DNA from: JBCCZC01 sp039188505 | GTDB taxonomy: Bacteria; Pseudomonadota; Gammaproteobacteria; Xanthomonadales; SZUA-38 | Assembly: GCA_039188505.1 (NCBI GenBank) | Contig: JBCCZC010000274.1 | Location: 1 to 7,644 of the forward strand | DNA: 7,644 nucleotides | Reading direction: 5' to 3' | Program-made: the position numbers and the translations under genes | In this document: positions 1 through 6,178 of the stretch, one piece after another | Position numbering within the stretch: position 1 is the stretch's first letter | How the letters are laid out: every line of letters starts with the position of its first letter | The notes under the pieces: model-generated | Told to the model about the DNA's origin: nothing | Database searches by the model: none | What the model saw: the letters and a program-made list of their open reading frames with translations, nothing else

Positions 1-13
1 GCTCCGCCCGAGC

Positions 14-187
14 CTAGCCCGGGCTGGCGGTCCCCTGCTCGCTGATGCGCGTTCTGGACGAATCGCCAGCGAGCATGAGGCTGGCGATCGTGATCACCCA
101 GGCCAGCGCCACGCCCACCAGCAGCGCCACGATCAGGATTCTGCGTTCCTCGGCCGCAGTCGAGTGGCGGGTGTCGTTGCGGTCCAT
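14..187 (-). CDS. Small single-span membrane protein, 57 aa
   Basis: I do not recognise this short gene. It begins MDRNDTRHSTAAEERR, a polar segment ending in Arg-Arg, followed by one strongly hydrophobic helix at about residues 17-40 (ILIVALLVGVALAW and on), then a short polar tail (GDSSRTRISEQGTASPG) and a TAG stop. The positive residues before the helix suggest N-inside, C-outside topology in the inner membrane. It lies 8 bp downstream of the 145-aa gene on the same strand, so the two are probably cotranscribed and perhaps translationally coupled, since no clear Shine-Dalgarno precedes its ATG. A GC-rich hairpin overlaps its stop codon (GCCCG at 6-10 pairing with CGGGC at 20-24), but there is no T-run, so termination there is unproven. 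Function unknown; the helix and the gene pairing are the only support for it being real. Confidence 0.6.
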   Translation of the reverse strand: MDRNDTRHSTAAEERRILIVALLVGVALAWVITIASLMLAGDSSRTRISEQGTASPG

Positions 188-195
188 GGCTGGTA

Positions 196-633
196 TCAGC
201 GCGTCACGATGAAGTAGGCGATGACCATCGCGATCGCGGTGACGGCCGCCAATACGAACCGGGCGAGCCCGCCGCCCCCGGGAGAGTGATCCGTCGTCTC
301 CCGCTCCGGCGGTGATCGGCTACCGGCCTCCTGGTCGCCGAGGAACATGACGGCGTCCTTGATGACGGCCTGGAGCTTCCGCGGGCGATCGTCGAGGCTG
401 GGTTCCCCGTGCGGCGCCACGGTGATGAGATTGTAGCGATCGTCTTTGCCGTCGGCATCGATGAGGTAGGCCGTGCCCCCGGCCGTCCTGATCCTCAGAC
501 CCTCGACATGGCGCATGAGGCCATGCTCATCGCGGCGTTCGATCATGCGGTCGACATCCGCCTCGTAGTCGAGGTCGAGAAGCTGCATGGCCATTTTCAC
601 GGCCCTGAGGTCGATCTGGTTCCACTGGGTCAT
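196..633 (-). CDS. Tail-anchored membrane protein of unknown function, 145 aa
   Basis: I do not recognise this family. Residues 1-100 look like a small soluble alpha/beta domain: an acidic, amphipathic N-terminal part (MTQWNQIDLRAVKMAMQLL), then alternating strands including GLRIRTAGGTAYLIDADGK and DRYNLITVAPHG. A polar, Gly/Pro-rich linker follows (about 101-122), then one transmembrane helix at 123-142 ending only three residues before the C-terminus. That gives tail-anchor topology with the domain in the cytoplasm. The start is well supported: on the minus strand GGAGGA (complement of 641-646) lies 7 nt before the ATG. A TATGAT hexamer (complement of 702-707) could be a -10 element about 70 bp upstream, but I see no good -35. 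The 57-aa membrane protein follows after 8 bp, so the pair likely forms one transcription unit and may act together at the membrane. Confidence 0.75.
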   Translation of the reverse strand: MTQWNQIDLRAVKMAMQLLDLDYEADVDRMIERRDEHGLMRHVEGLRIRTAGGTAYLIDADGKDDRYNLITVAPHGEPSLDDRPRKLQAVIKDAVMFLGDQEAGSRSPPERETTDHSPGGGGLARFVLAAVTAIAMVIAYFIVTR

Positions 634-769
634 CGCGCTTTCCTCCGTGGCTCTCCTCTACCAACGCCTGTGGGGCCGTTTTCGACCGGGCGGGTGTGGC
701 CATCATAGCCCGGATGGCGAGTCGCACCGGGCCGGCATCGCTCGGGTGGCCACGGGTGTCGCCAGCTCA

Positions 770-790
770 TTGACGTAGCCGCGGCGTCAA
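770..790. promoter_or_regulatory. Inverted repeat TTGACG-N9-CGTCAA upstream of the SDR gene
   Basis: Perfect 6-bp arms (770-775 and 785-790) are separated by 9 bp, 44 bp before the GTG start of the SDR gene. The left arm TTGACG also matches the sigma-70 -35 consensus at 5 of 6 bases. With a 17-bp spacer, the hexamer CATGCT (793-798) sits at the -10 position but matches only 3 of 6. The layout would suit a dimeric repressor covering a promoter. The symmetry is directly visible; the operator role is inference. Confidence 0.35.
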
Positions 791-834
791 CCCATGCTCA
801 GGGCGACAGCAAGCTTTCGTGCAGGAGGACGTCC

Positions 835-1599
835 GTGAAACCCGTTTGTCTCGTGATCGGTGCGGGCGCCGGTGTCGGTGGCGCCGTGGGACGACGCTTC
901 GGGGCCGGTGGTTACCACGCCGTGCTGTGCCGGCGCAGCGATCAGGCCGGTCTCGATCGGCTCGTCCGGCAGATCGAAGAGGTTGGGGGTGCGGCGACGG
1001 GCAAGCTCGTCAACGCCGTCGACGAGGATGCCATCGAGGCTCTCGTCGAAGAGGTCGAGGTCTCGATCGGGCCGATCGAGGTGATCGTGTTCAACCTCGG
1101 CGCCCAGATCGGCAACCGTGCGCTAGCGGACACGAGCGCCAAGGCGTTCGAGCTCGGCTGGCGCATGGGGACATTCGCCCTGTTCCGCGTGGCCTCAGCT
1201 GCGCTGCCGTCCATGGTGGAACGGGGTTCCGGGTCGCTTCTCGTCACCTCGGCCACGGCAGCCGTCCGCGGCAACGCGGGTCAGCATTCCCACGCCGCGG
1301 CGATGGGCGGACGCCGGATGCTCTGCCAGACCTTGCATGCGGAATTCGGTCCGAAGAACATCCACGTCGCCCACCTCGTCATCGACGGCATGGTCGACGC
1401 ACCCGACACGCTCGGAAAGATGCTCGGTCCCGAGCGCTTCGAGGCGTTGCGTCAGGCCAGGGGGTTGGCGAAGGACGGTCTGCTGCTCCCGACGGAGATC
1501 GCCGAGACCTATTTCCACGTCGCGCACCAGCATCGATCCGCCTGGACCCACGAACTCGATCTGCGCCCGTTCTCCGACCAGGCCTGGTGGAATTCCTAG
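835..1599 (+). CDS. Atypical short-chain dehydrogenase/reductase (SDR) family protein lacking catalytic Tyr and Lys
   Basis: A 254-aa single-domain Rossmann protein of usual SDR length. It starts with GTG, supported by AGGAGG at 823-828, 6 nt upstream. The N-terminus carries the glycine-rich dinucleotide loop VIGAGAGVGGAVG (G9, G13, G15), and FNLG at 87-90 stands where classical SDRs have NNAG. The catalytic Ser is retained in LLVTSATAAVRG (S139), but the following YxxxK segment reads HSHAAAM, placing His153 at the Tyr position and Met157 at the Lys position. The rest of the fold continues normally (GPKNIHVAHLVIDGMVD, 172-188). This resembles the SDR subgroup in which Tyr is replaced by Phe, but here the Lys is lost too. 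It may bind a nucleotide cofactor without classical dehydrogenase chemistry; substrate unknown. It is transcribed alone and converges with the solenoid gene, 20 bp between stops. Confidence 0.85.
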   Translation: MKPVCLVIGAGAGVGGAVGRRFGAGGYHAVLCRRSDQAGLDRLVRQIEEVGGAATGKLVNAVDEDAIEALVEEVEVSIGPIEVIVFNLGAQIGNRALADTSAKAFELGWRMGTFALFRVASAALPSMVERGSGSLLVTSATAAVRGNAGQHSHAAAMGGRRMLCQTLHAEFGPKNIHVAHLVIDGMVDAPDTLGKMLGPERFEALRQARGLAKDGLLLPTEIAETYFHVAHQHRSAWTHELDLRPFSDQAWWNS

Positions 1600-1619
1600 C
1601 GAGGCCTGGTCAGGTCCCC

Positions 1620-3812
1620 TCAGGGATCAGGATCGATGATCTCGGCAAGCTCCTCGCGCTGCTCATCGTCGAGGAGGACCGCATCGACCAGCTCCCATGC
1701 GGCGTCGCGGTCGAAGCGGGCGAGGCTGCGCACGCGGGTCTCGAGTGACTCGAAGCGCGTTTCCGCCGATCGGATCTCACCCAGGATGTCGATGGCCTGC
1801 GTCGTCTCGACATACTCACTGCGAAGCACGGCCGCCAGGGCAGCATCGCGGTGGTCTGGGCTATCCAGGCCTCGGGCCCAGGTAAGGGCGGCGGTGGGAT
1901 CGTAGCGCTGCCACTGGCCCGCCAGGCCGCCGTAGAGGTCGGGCTCGAAGCCTTCCTCGGGGAGCTCGGCGAGCCAGGTTGCTGCGGCGGCGGGATCCGT
2001 GTTCGCCCAGGTGAGAACCAGCCGCGACTGGGCGTCGACCCGCTGCTCGCGATTGGGCACCGCATCGACCAGCGCCAGCGCAGCGGCAGGGTCCGAGAGC
2101 ATGAGATGCCCGGCAACCGTGCCGATCCAGCGACCGAAGCGGGGCTCGTCGGTGAAGTCGAGCAGCCAATCCGCGGTACCCTCGGGGTCGATCGATCCGG
2201 CCTGGGAAACGACCTGATCGATCCAGGTTTCACGGGCGCGGGGCGCAAGTCGCTTCGAGACGTCCATGGCGAGTTCGCGATGCTGTCGGAGCATCTGGCT
2301 TGCCAGCCGGCCGGCGATCGCGGCCTGATCGCGAGGGACCATCGCCACAAGGTGGTTCACGGCGGCCTTCGGGTCGTCGGTCAACCAGCGCCACATCACC
2401 TGCGTGACGGCCCATTCCCAACGGGAGCCTCGCGGGAGGCCGTCGGTGAAGGCCAGGGCGAGATCGGGATCGGACCGAGCCACGGCACCGAGAACACGGG
2501 CGTAAAGCTGGGCCCGCCGGGGGGATTCAGGCATGTCTTCGAGGAACTCCAGCGCATCGAGCGGCTTGCTGCGCGCGTACTGCGAGAGCATCTGCTCCCA
2601 CAGCGGGCCGCGCTTGCCCTCGATGGCCTCCGCCCACGCCAGGGCCTCCCGAGGTGACGAGGCCCCGTAGGACCACACCAGGTTCTGAGCAAGTTCTCGC
2701 GCGAGCGGACGATCGTCGAGTGCGAGCAGGGCCTGGGCCGCGGCCTCGGCGTCGGTCTGGGCCCAGCCAGCGAAGGTCTGCCCCAGGGCCGCGCGACGCA
2801 GGACGTCATCCTCGATGCCGCGGGCCAGGTCCAGAGCCGTCGACGGGTCGCTTTGGGCGATGGTCCCGAAGACCGTCTGCACGAGCTGACGTCGCTGGCC
2901 ATGGCTGTCGATGACGTCGAGCAGAGCCAGAGCGTTCATTGGGTCCCGGCGCGCGACGCTGACGATGACGCCCTGGACGAAGCTCTGCCGGTCTTGCGGT
3001 TCGATCACGAGGTCCGCGTTCTCGAGGGCCTCACGCGGGGCCGACTCGGCCCAGACCCCAGCGATGCCCTGGAGGGCAGCGCGCCGCTTGCGCGCATCCG
3101 TCAGTTCCTGGGCCGCCGCGAGCGCTCCGAAGGGATCGGTGCGGGCCTGTTCGACCAGAGCCAGCTGCTCCTCGGTTCCGGTGCCGCCCCAGCCGAAGAC
3201 CATGCGCAGCAGCTGCTCGGCGAGCTGGCGATTGTGCAGGTGCGCGGCGAAGACGCCATAGCGCGACGCTTCCTTGTCCCGGCCAACGGCCATGCGTCTT
3301 GAGGCTGCCATCGCATCGTCGAGATCGTCGGCGGCCCAGGTGCGGAAGATCACGGTGATCATGTGGGTCCGCTCGTCGAGATCGGCGCGGTCCAGCTGTC
3401 TCAGAACGGTGTCGGGCGAGACTTCAGCGAGGCGGGCAAAGACGGCCTCGAGGACCTGCGCGCGAGCAGCGGGGTCGACCACTCCCTTTGCGTCGAGGAT
3501 CTGCTCGCCGAGCCTTTCGACATCGGATTCGGCCAGCCACTGCATGGCCGCGAGCTGGCGCTCGAACCCCGCCGGCTCCGCCACGACGTCGGCAAGGGTA
3601 ATGGGCGACTCCAGTGGCTCGGTGTCGGCCGCGCGCTCAACGGGAGTCGACGCCGTCGTGCCCGGTTCCTCGACGACGTCCTCTGTCGCGATGACCTCCC
3701 GGGTCAATTCGGCGGGCTGCCGGGCAGCAAGCCAACCGATGCCGACGCCGAGCAAGAGCGTGAGGGTCGCAAGGGACAGGGTGAGCAGGACCTTCCGAGG
3801 GCTTGATTCCAT
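1620..3812 (-). CDS. Membrane-anchored alpha-solenoid repeat protein, 730 aa
   Basis: The protein opens with MESSPRK and one hydrophobic helix (about residues 8-29), an uncleaved anchor or signal sequence. A Pro/Thr/Glu-rich linker (about 33-75) follows, then a helical repeat array to the C-terminus. The array probably lies outside the cytoplasmic membrane (inference from the N-terminal anchor). Repeats recur as W-x3-DP-x2-AL-x-W with a spacing near 32 residues, suggesting a TPR-like protein-binding scaffold; no catalytic motif is visible. The reading frame stays open upstream to 4823, but that part is antisense to the crotonase gene and does not look like protein. I chose the ATG at 3812-3810 because the hydrophobic anchor follows directly and a weak GGAA precedes it. 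An in-frame ATG 19 codons earlier (3869-3867, MKAHEF) lacks a Shine-Dalgarno. Proteins with DPxxAL-type repeats occur in other bacteria as uncharacterised proteins (recalled, not searched). Confidence 0.85.
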   Translation of the reverse strand: MESSPRKVLLTLSLATLTLLLGVGIGWLAARQPAELTREVIATEDVVEEPGTTASTPVERAADTEPLESPITLADVVAEPAGFERQLAAMQWLAESDVERLGEQILDAKGVVDPAARAQVLEAVFARLAEVSPDTVLRQLDRADLDERTHMITVIFRTWAADDLDDAMAASRRMAVGRDKEASRYGVFAAHLHNRQLAEQLLRMVFGWGGTGTEEQLALVEQARTDPFGALAAAQELTDARKRRAALQGIAGVWAESAPREALENADLVIEPQDRQSFVQGVIVSVARRDPMNALALLDVIDSHGQRRQLVQTVFGTIAQSDPSTALDLARGIEDDVLRRAALGQTFAGWAQTDAEAAAQALLALDDRPLARELAQNLVWSYGASSPREALAWAEAIEGKRGPLWEQMLSQYARSKPLDALEFLEDMPESPRRAQLYARVLGAVARSDPDLALAFTDGLPRGSRWEWAVTQVMWRWLTDDPKAAVNHLVAMVPRDQAAIAGRLASQMLRQHRELAMDVSKRLAPRARETWIDQVVSQAGSIDPEGTADWLLDFTDEPRFGRWIGTVAGHLMLSDPAAALALVDAVPNREQRVDAQSRLVLTWANTDPAAAATWLAELPEEGFEPDLYGGLAGQWQRYDPTAALTWARGLDSPDHRDAALAAVLRSEYVETTQAIDILGEIRSAETRFESLETRVRSLARFDRDAAWELVDAVLLDDEQREELAEIIDPDP
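1668..3521 (-). repeat. Tandem array of about 20 helical repeats (~32 residues each) within the solenoid protein
   Basis: The Pro or equivalent position of the repeat motif falls at residues 133, 164, 195, 227, 259, 290, 323, 355, 387, 416, 449, 481, 512, 543, 575, 607, 639, 670 and 702, so steps are 29-33 residues. A likely further degenerate unit lies near residue 101. The clearest copies are RRDPMNALALLD, SDPSTALDLA, SDPDLALAF, SDPAAALALVD, TDPAAAATWLAELP and YDPTAALTWA. Units at 164, 195, 512 and 670 are degenerate. Repetition is at protein level only; I saw no near-identical DNA copies, which suggests an old, diverged array. Confidence 0.75.
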
Positions 3813-3947
3813 CGTTCCAGTAAAGCCGACGGATCGGGGTAGGGCAACGCTGAATTCGTGCGCCTTCATGGCGGCGCGGGGCGCGATGATCAAAAGGGTC
3901 CCCGTGCGCGGCGACTCTGGCCACGGCGCGACGGAACGATGATCACC

Positions 3948-3953
3948 TACAAT
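3948..3953 (+). promoter_or_regulatory. Possible -10 element (TACAAT) for the crotonase gene
   Basis: TACAAT matches the sigma-70 -10 consensus at 5 of 6 bases and lies 27 bp before the ATG at 3981, in the 168-bp divergent gap between the solenoid and crotonase genes. No convincing -35 hexamer lies 16-18 bp upstream. If this is the promoter, the in-frame ATG at 3939 would not be transcribed, supporting the start at 3981. The gap also holds two copies of CGATGATCA (3884-3892, 3937-3945). Confidence 0.3.
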
Positions 3954-3980
3954 TTCCGCTTTCCCGAGCGGGTAGGATCC

Positions 3981-4766
3981 ATGAGCTTCGAATTTCTTGA
4001 TTACAGCGTCGACGACAACGTGGCCACGGTTCGCATGAACCGACCGGACGTGCTGAACGCCCTGACCGGTCCCATGGCCCGCGAGCTCATCGCCGCGCTC
4101 GGACGGGCGGCGACCGAAGCGCGGGTGGTCGTGCTGACGGGCGCTGGACGTGCGTTCTCCTCGGGGGCGGACCTCGGGAGTGGCGATCTCCGGATGGAGG
4201 ATCCCCAGCGCGACGCTGGAGAGGCGCTGGAGACGAGCTTCAATCCGCTCATCCTCGCCATGCGCGACCTGCCGATCCCGATCATCACCGCGGTGAACGG
4301 TCCGGCGGCCGGGATCGCGTCGGCCATTGCCATGGCCGGAGACATCATCGTTGCCGCGCGTAGCGCCTATTTCTTCCAGCCGTTCTGCAACCTCGGCCTC
4401 GTGCCCGATGGCGGGTCGGCTTACCTGCTGGCGCGGGCCGTGGGGCGGGTGCGCGCCATGGAGCTGATGCTGCTGTGCGAGCGCTACCCCGCTGAACAGG
4501 CCCATGCTGACGGACTCGTGACCCGCGTCGTGGATGATGACGCCCTCGACGAAACGGTCGCGACCCTCGCGGCTCGCCTCGTGGCCGGTCCGCCCGTCGC
4601 CCTGCGGATGACCCGCAAGCTGGCCTGGGCCGCCCTCGACCAGAGCCTCGATCAGGTGCTCGTTCGCGAGCGCTATGACCAGCAGGTCGCTTCTCGAACC
4701 GCGGACTTTGGCGAGGGGGTGGCAGCGTTCCTCGAGAAGCGGCCCGCGGAGTTCAGAGGGCGTTGA
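3981..4766 (+). CDS. Enoyl-CoA hydratase/isomerase family protein, PaaG-like
   Basis: A 261-aa crotonase-fold protein, normal length for the family, cytoplasmic, acting on acyl-CoA thioesters. Visible signatures are VRMNRPDVLNAL (17-28), the first oxyanion-hole segment AFSSGADL (58-65), the second oxyanion-hole segment VNGPAAGIASAIAMAGDI (105-122), GLVPDGGSAYLLARAVG (139-155) and the C-terminal SRTADFGEGVAAFLEKRP (238-255). The two Glu residues of classical enoyl-CoA hydratases are absent: the Glu144 position is Ala and the Glu164 position is Phe. Asp143 in GLVPDGG is kept. That pattern and the C-terminus match, from memory, PaaG, the ring-1,2-epoxyphenylacetyl-CoA isomerase, so isomerase chemistry is more likely than hydration. 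No other phenylacetate genes are nearby, so the true substrate is open. Start chosen at ATG 3981 (AGGA at 3974-3977, conventional N-terminus); an in-frame ATG at 3939 would add 14 residues. Confidence 0.9.
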   Translation: MSFEFLDYSVDDNVATVRMNRPDVLNALTGPMARELIAALGRAATEARVVVLTGAGRAFSSGADLGSGDLRMEDPQRDAGEALETSFNPLILAMRDLPIPIITAVNGPAAGIASAIAMAGDIIVAARSAYFFQPFCNLGLVPDGGSAYLLARAVGRVRAMELMLLCERYPAEQAHADGLVTRVVDDDALDETVATLAARLVAGPPVALRMTRKLAWAALDQSLDQVLVRERYDQQVASRTADFGEGVAAFLEKRPAEFRGR

Positions 4767-4859
4767 CACGGTCTGTGGCACGTCCGTGAGCCCGCTCCCC
4801 ATCCGATTCATGCGGCGGACCAATCGGTTAGGCGTTACTATTAAAGCCGTTTCTTCACT

Positions 4860-4877
4860 GCGGGCAGCTGTGCCCGC
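4860..4877 (+). promoter_or_regulatory. Hairpin in the leader of the hydrolase-flavin reductase gene
   Basis: GCGGGCA (4860-4866), a GCTG loop and TGCCCGC (4871-4877) form a perfect 7-bp GC-rich stem, 17 nt before the ATG and just ahead of the ribosome site GGGAGA (4885-4890). No T-run follows, so it is not a standard terminator. Upstream, TACTAT (4836-4841) could be a -10 element, but its -35 is poor. The hairpin could affect message stability or translation, or be chance in GC-rich DNA. Confidence 0.35.
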
Positions 4878-4894
4878 GTCGCTCGGGAGATGCC

Positions 4895-6118
4895 ATGGCC
4901 GTTGTTGAGTTCAAGGGCTTTGCCGGTACCACGCTGCGAGCGGGGGTGCGCGGGAACGATGAGGATCCGGCGGTGCTCCTGCTTCACAGCGCCGGTCAGA
5001 CGCGCGCGGTGTGGTCCGACGCGGCGCAGGCGATGGTCCGGGCCGGTCGGCGGGTTGTGAATCTCGATCTGCGCGGGCATGGCGAGAGCGAGTGGCCTGC
5101 TGACGGTCGCTACGATTTCGACGCCTATGTCGAGGACATTCGCGCCGTGCTCCGACAGCTCCCATCGCGCCCCGTCATTGTGGCGGCGTCTTTTTCCGGC
5201 TGGATCGCGACCGTCGCGCTGGGGGAAGGCTTCGGGCATCTCGCCGACGGGCTCATCCTCGCCGACGTGCCGCCGGAACTTGACGAGGAGGCAGCCGCTC
5301 GGATCGCGGCGAGGCTACGGCAGCAGGCGCACAGCGGGGAGCGTCTGGATTGGGATCCCGCGCTGCTCCGCGGTATGGACCCGGCGGAGGTCATCCCTCG
5401 GTTCGTCGCGGCGACCGCCATGATCGGGGTTCCCACGCTCTTCGTGCGCGGCGCGCGCAGCGAGGTGACGCAGCTCGATGCCGCCGCCGAGCTCGTGGCG
5501 GACATGCATGACGCCGAACTCATCGAGGTCGAAAATGCCGGCCATCTGGTGGCCGCAGAGCGCACCGATGAATTTAACGCGACGCTGCTCGATTTTCTCG
5601 AACGCAAGGTTCCGCGTTTCCCGCCCGAGTACAAGACCGGCTCCGACACCCGCACGCTGCGGGACTCCATGGGCTGCTTTGCGACGGGCGTAACGGTGGT
5701 GACGGCCATGGCCGAGGACGGCACGCCGGTGGGGCTGACGGCCAATTCCTTCACCTCGGTGTCGCTCGAACCGCCGCTGCTGCTCGTCTGCATTGCGAAC
5801 ACGGTCGGTAGCCGGCCGGTGTTCGAAACGGCGGAGCACTTCGCGGTCAACGTGCTCCACATGGGACAGCAGCCGGTTTCGAATCGTTTTTCCCGTCCCG
5901 GCGAGGACCGCTTCGGCGAGACGGATTGGGAGGCCGGCGAGTCGGGTGCCCCCGTCCTCCCGAATTCCCTGGCGAACTACGAGTGTGCGCGCCACGCCCT
6001 CTATGACGGGGGTGACCACATCATCCTGGTGGGGCGCGTCCTGCGAGGTCGCTACGAACCGCACCGCGATCCGCTGCTCTATTTTCGAGGCAAGTACGCG
6101 CGCCTGCACATGGGCTGA
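4895..6118 (+). CDS. Fusion protein: alpha/beta-hydrolase + flavin reductase (FMN-binding) domain
   Basis: A 407-aa cytoplasmic two-domain protein in one uninterrupted frame, with GGGAGA 4 nt before the ATG. Residues 1-238 are an alpha/beta-hydrolase: oxyanion segment HSAG (31-34), RGHGES (60-65), nucleophile elbow A-A-S-F-S with Ser99, probable acid Glu190 in RGARSEVT, and His217 in NAGHLVAAER. The lid (about 125-177) is short. After a brief linker, residues 256-405 form a flavin reductase-like domain of the HpaC/NtaB type: CFATGVTVVTA, VGLTANSFTSVSLEPPLLLV, FAVNVLHMGQQPVSNRF, GDHIILVGRV (373-381) and a final PLLYFRGKYARL. Such reductases use NAD(P)H to reduce FMN or FAD for two-component monooxygenases (family knowledge). 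The hydrolase could act on the oxygenase product, but no monooxygenase is present. The gene lies 128 bp after the crotonase gene in the same direction and may have its own promoter. Domain assignments are firm; the coupled role is inference. Confidence 0.9.
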   Translation: MAVVEFKGFAGTTLRAGVRGNDEDPAVLLLHSAGQTRAVWSDAAQAMVRAGRRVVNLDLRGHGESEWPADGRYDFDAYVEDIRAVLRQLPSRPVIVAASFSGWIATVALGEGFGHLADGLILADVPPELDEEAAARIAARLRQQAHSGERLDWDPALLRGMDPAEVIPRFVAATAMIGVPTLFVRGARSEVTQLDAAAELVADMHDAELIEVENAGHLVAAERTDEFNATLLDFLERKVPRFPPEYKTGSDTRTLRDSMGCFATGVTVVTAMAEDGTPVGLTANSFTSVSLEPPLLLVCIANTVGSRPVFETAEHFAVNVLHMGQQPVSNRFSRPGEDRFGETDWEAGESGAPVLPNSLANYECARHALYDGGDHIILVGRVLRGRYEPHRDPLLYFRGKYARLHMG

Positions 6119-6178
6119 GCGGCAACACCTCGAACGCCCGCCGGTCTCCATCCATCTCCGGCTCGGTCCTGCAGGTGG

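Noticed and set aside
1613..1628. GGTCCC-CTCA-GGGATC stem between the convergent SDR and solenoid genes as a bidirectional terminator.
   Set aside because: Six pairs including one G-T, and no T-run on either side; it also overlaps the solenoid stop codon.
819..1748. Open frame of 309 codons on the plus strand over the SDR gene.
   Set aside because: Arg-rich shadow of the SDR frame; the GTG-started frame shows clear SDR motifs and a proper AGGAGG site.
4763..4768. Perfect TTGACA hexamer at the end of the crotonase gene as a -35 for the fusion gene.
   Set aside because: It overlaps the stop codon and no -10-like hexamer lies 16-18 bp downstream.
3813..4823. Upstream extension of the solenoid gene frame on the minus strand (would give a 1067-aa protein).
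   Set aside because: It is antisense to the well-supported crotonase gene, its composition is His/Arg/Gly-rich without repeats, and the membrane anchor and likely start lie at 3812.
5315..6151. Minus-strand open frame of 278 codons opposite the fusion gene.
   Set aside because: Antisense to conserved hydrolase and flavin reductase motifs; no ribosome site or recognisable domain.
6140..6162. GCCGG/CCGGC hairpin after the fusion gene as a terminator.
   Set aside because: Only 5 bp with a 13-nt loop and no T-run; expected by chance at this GC content.
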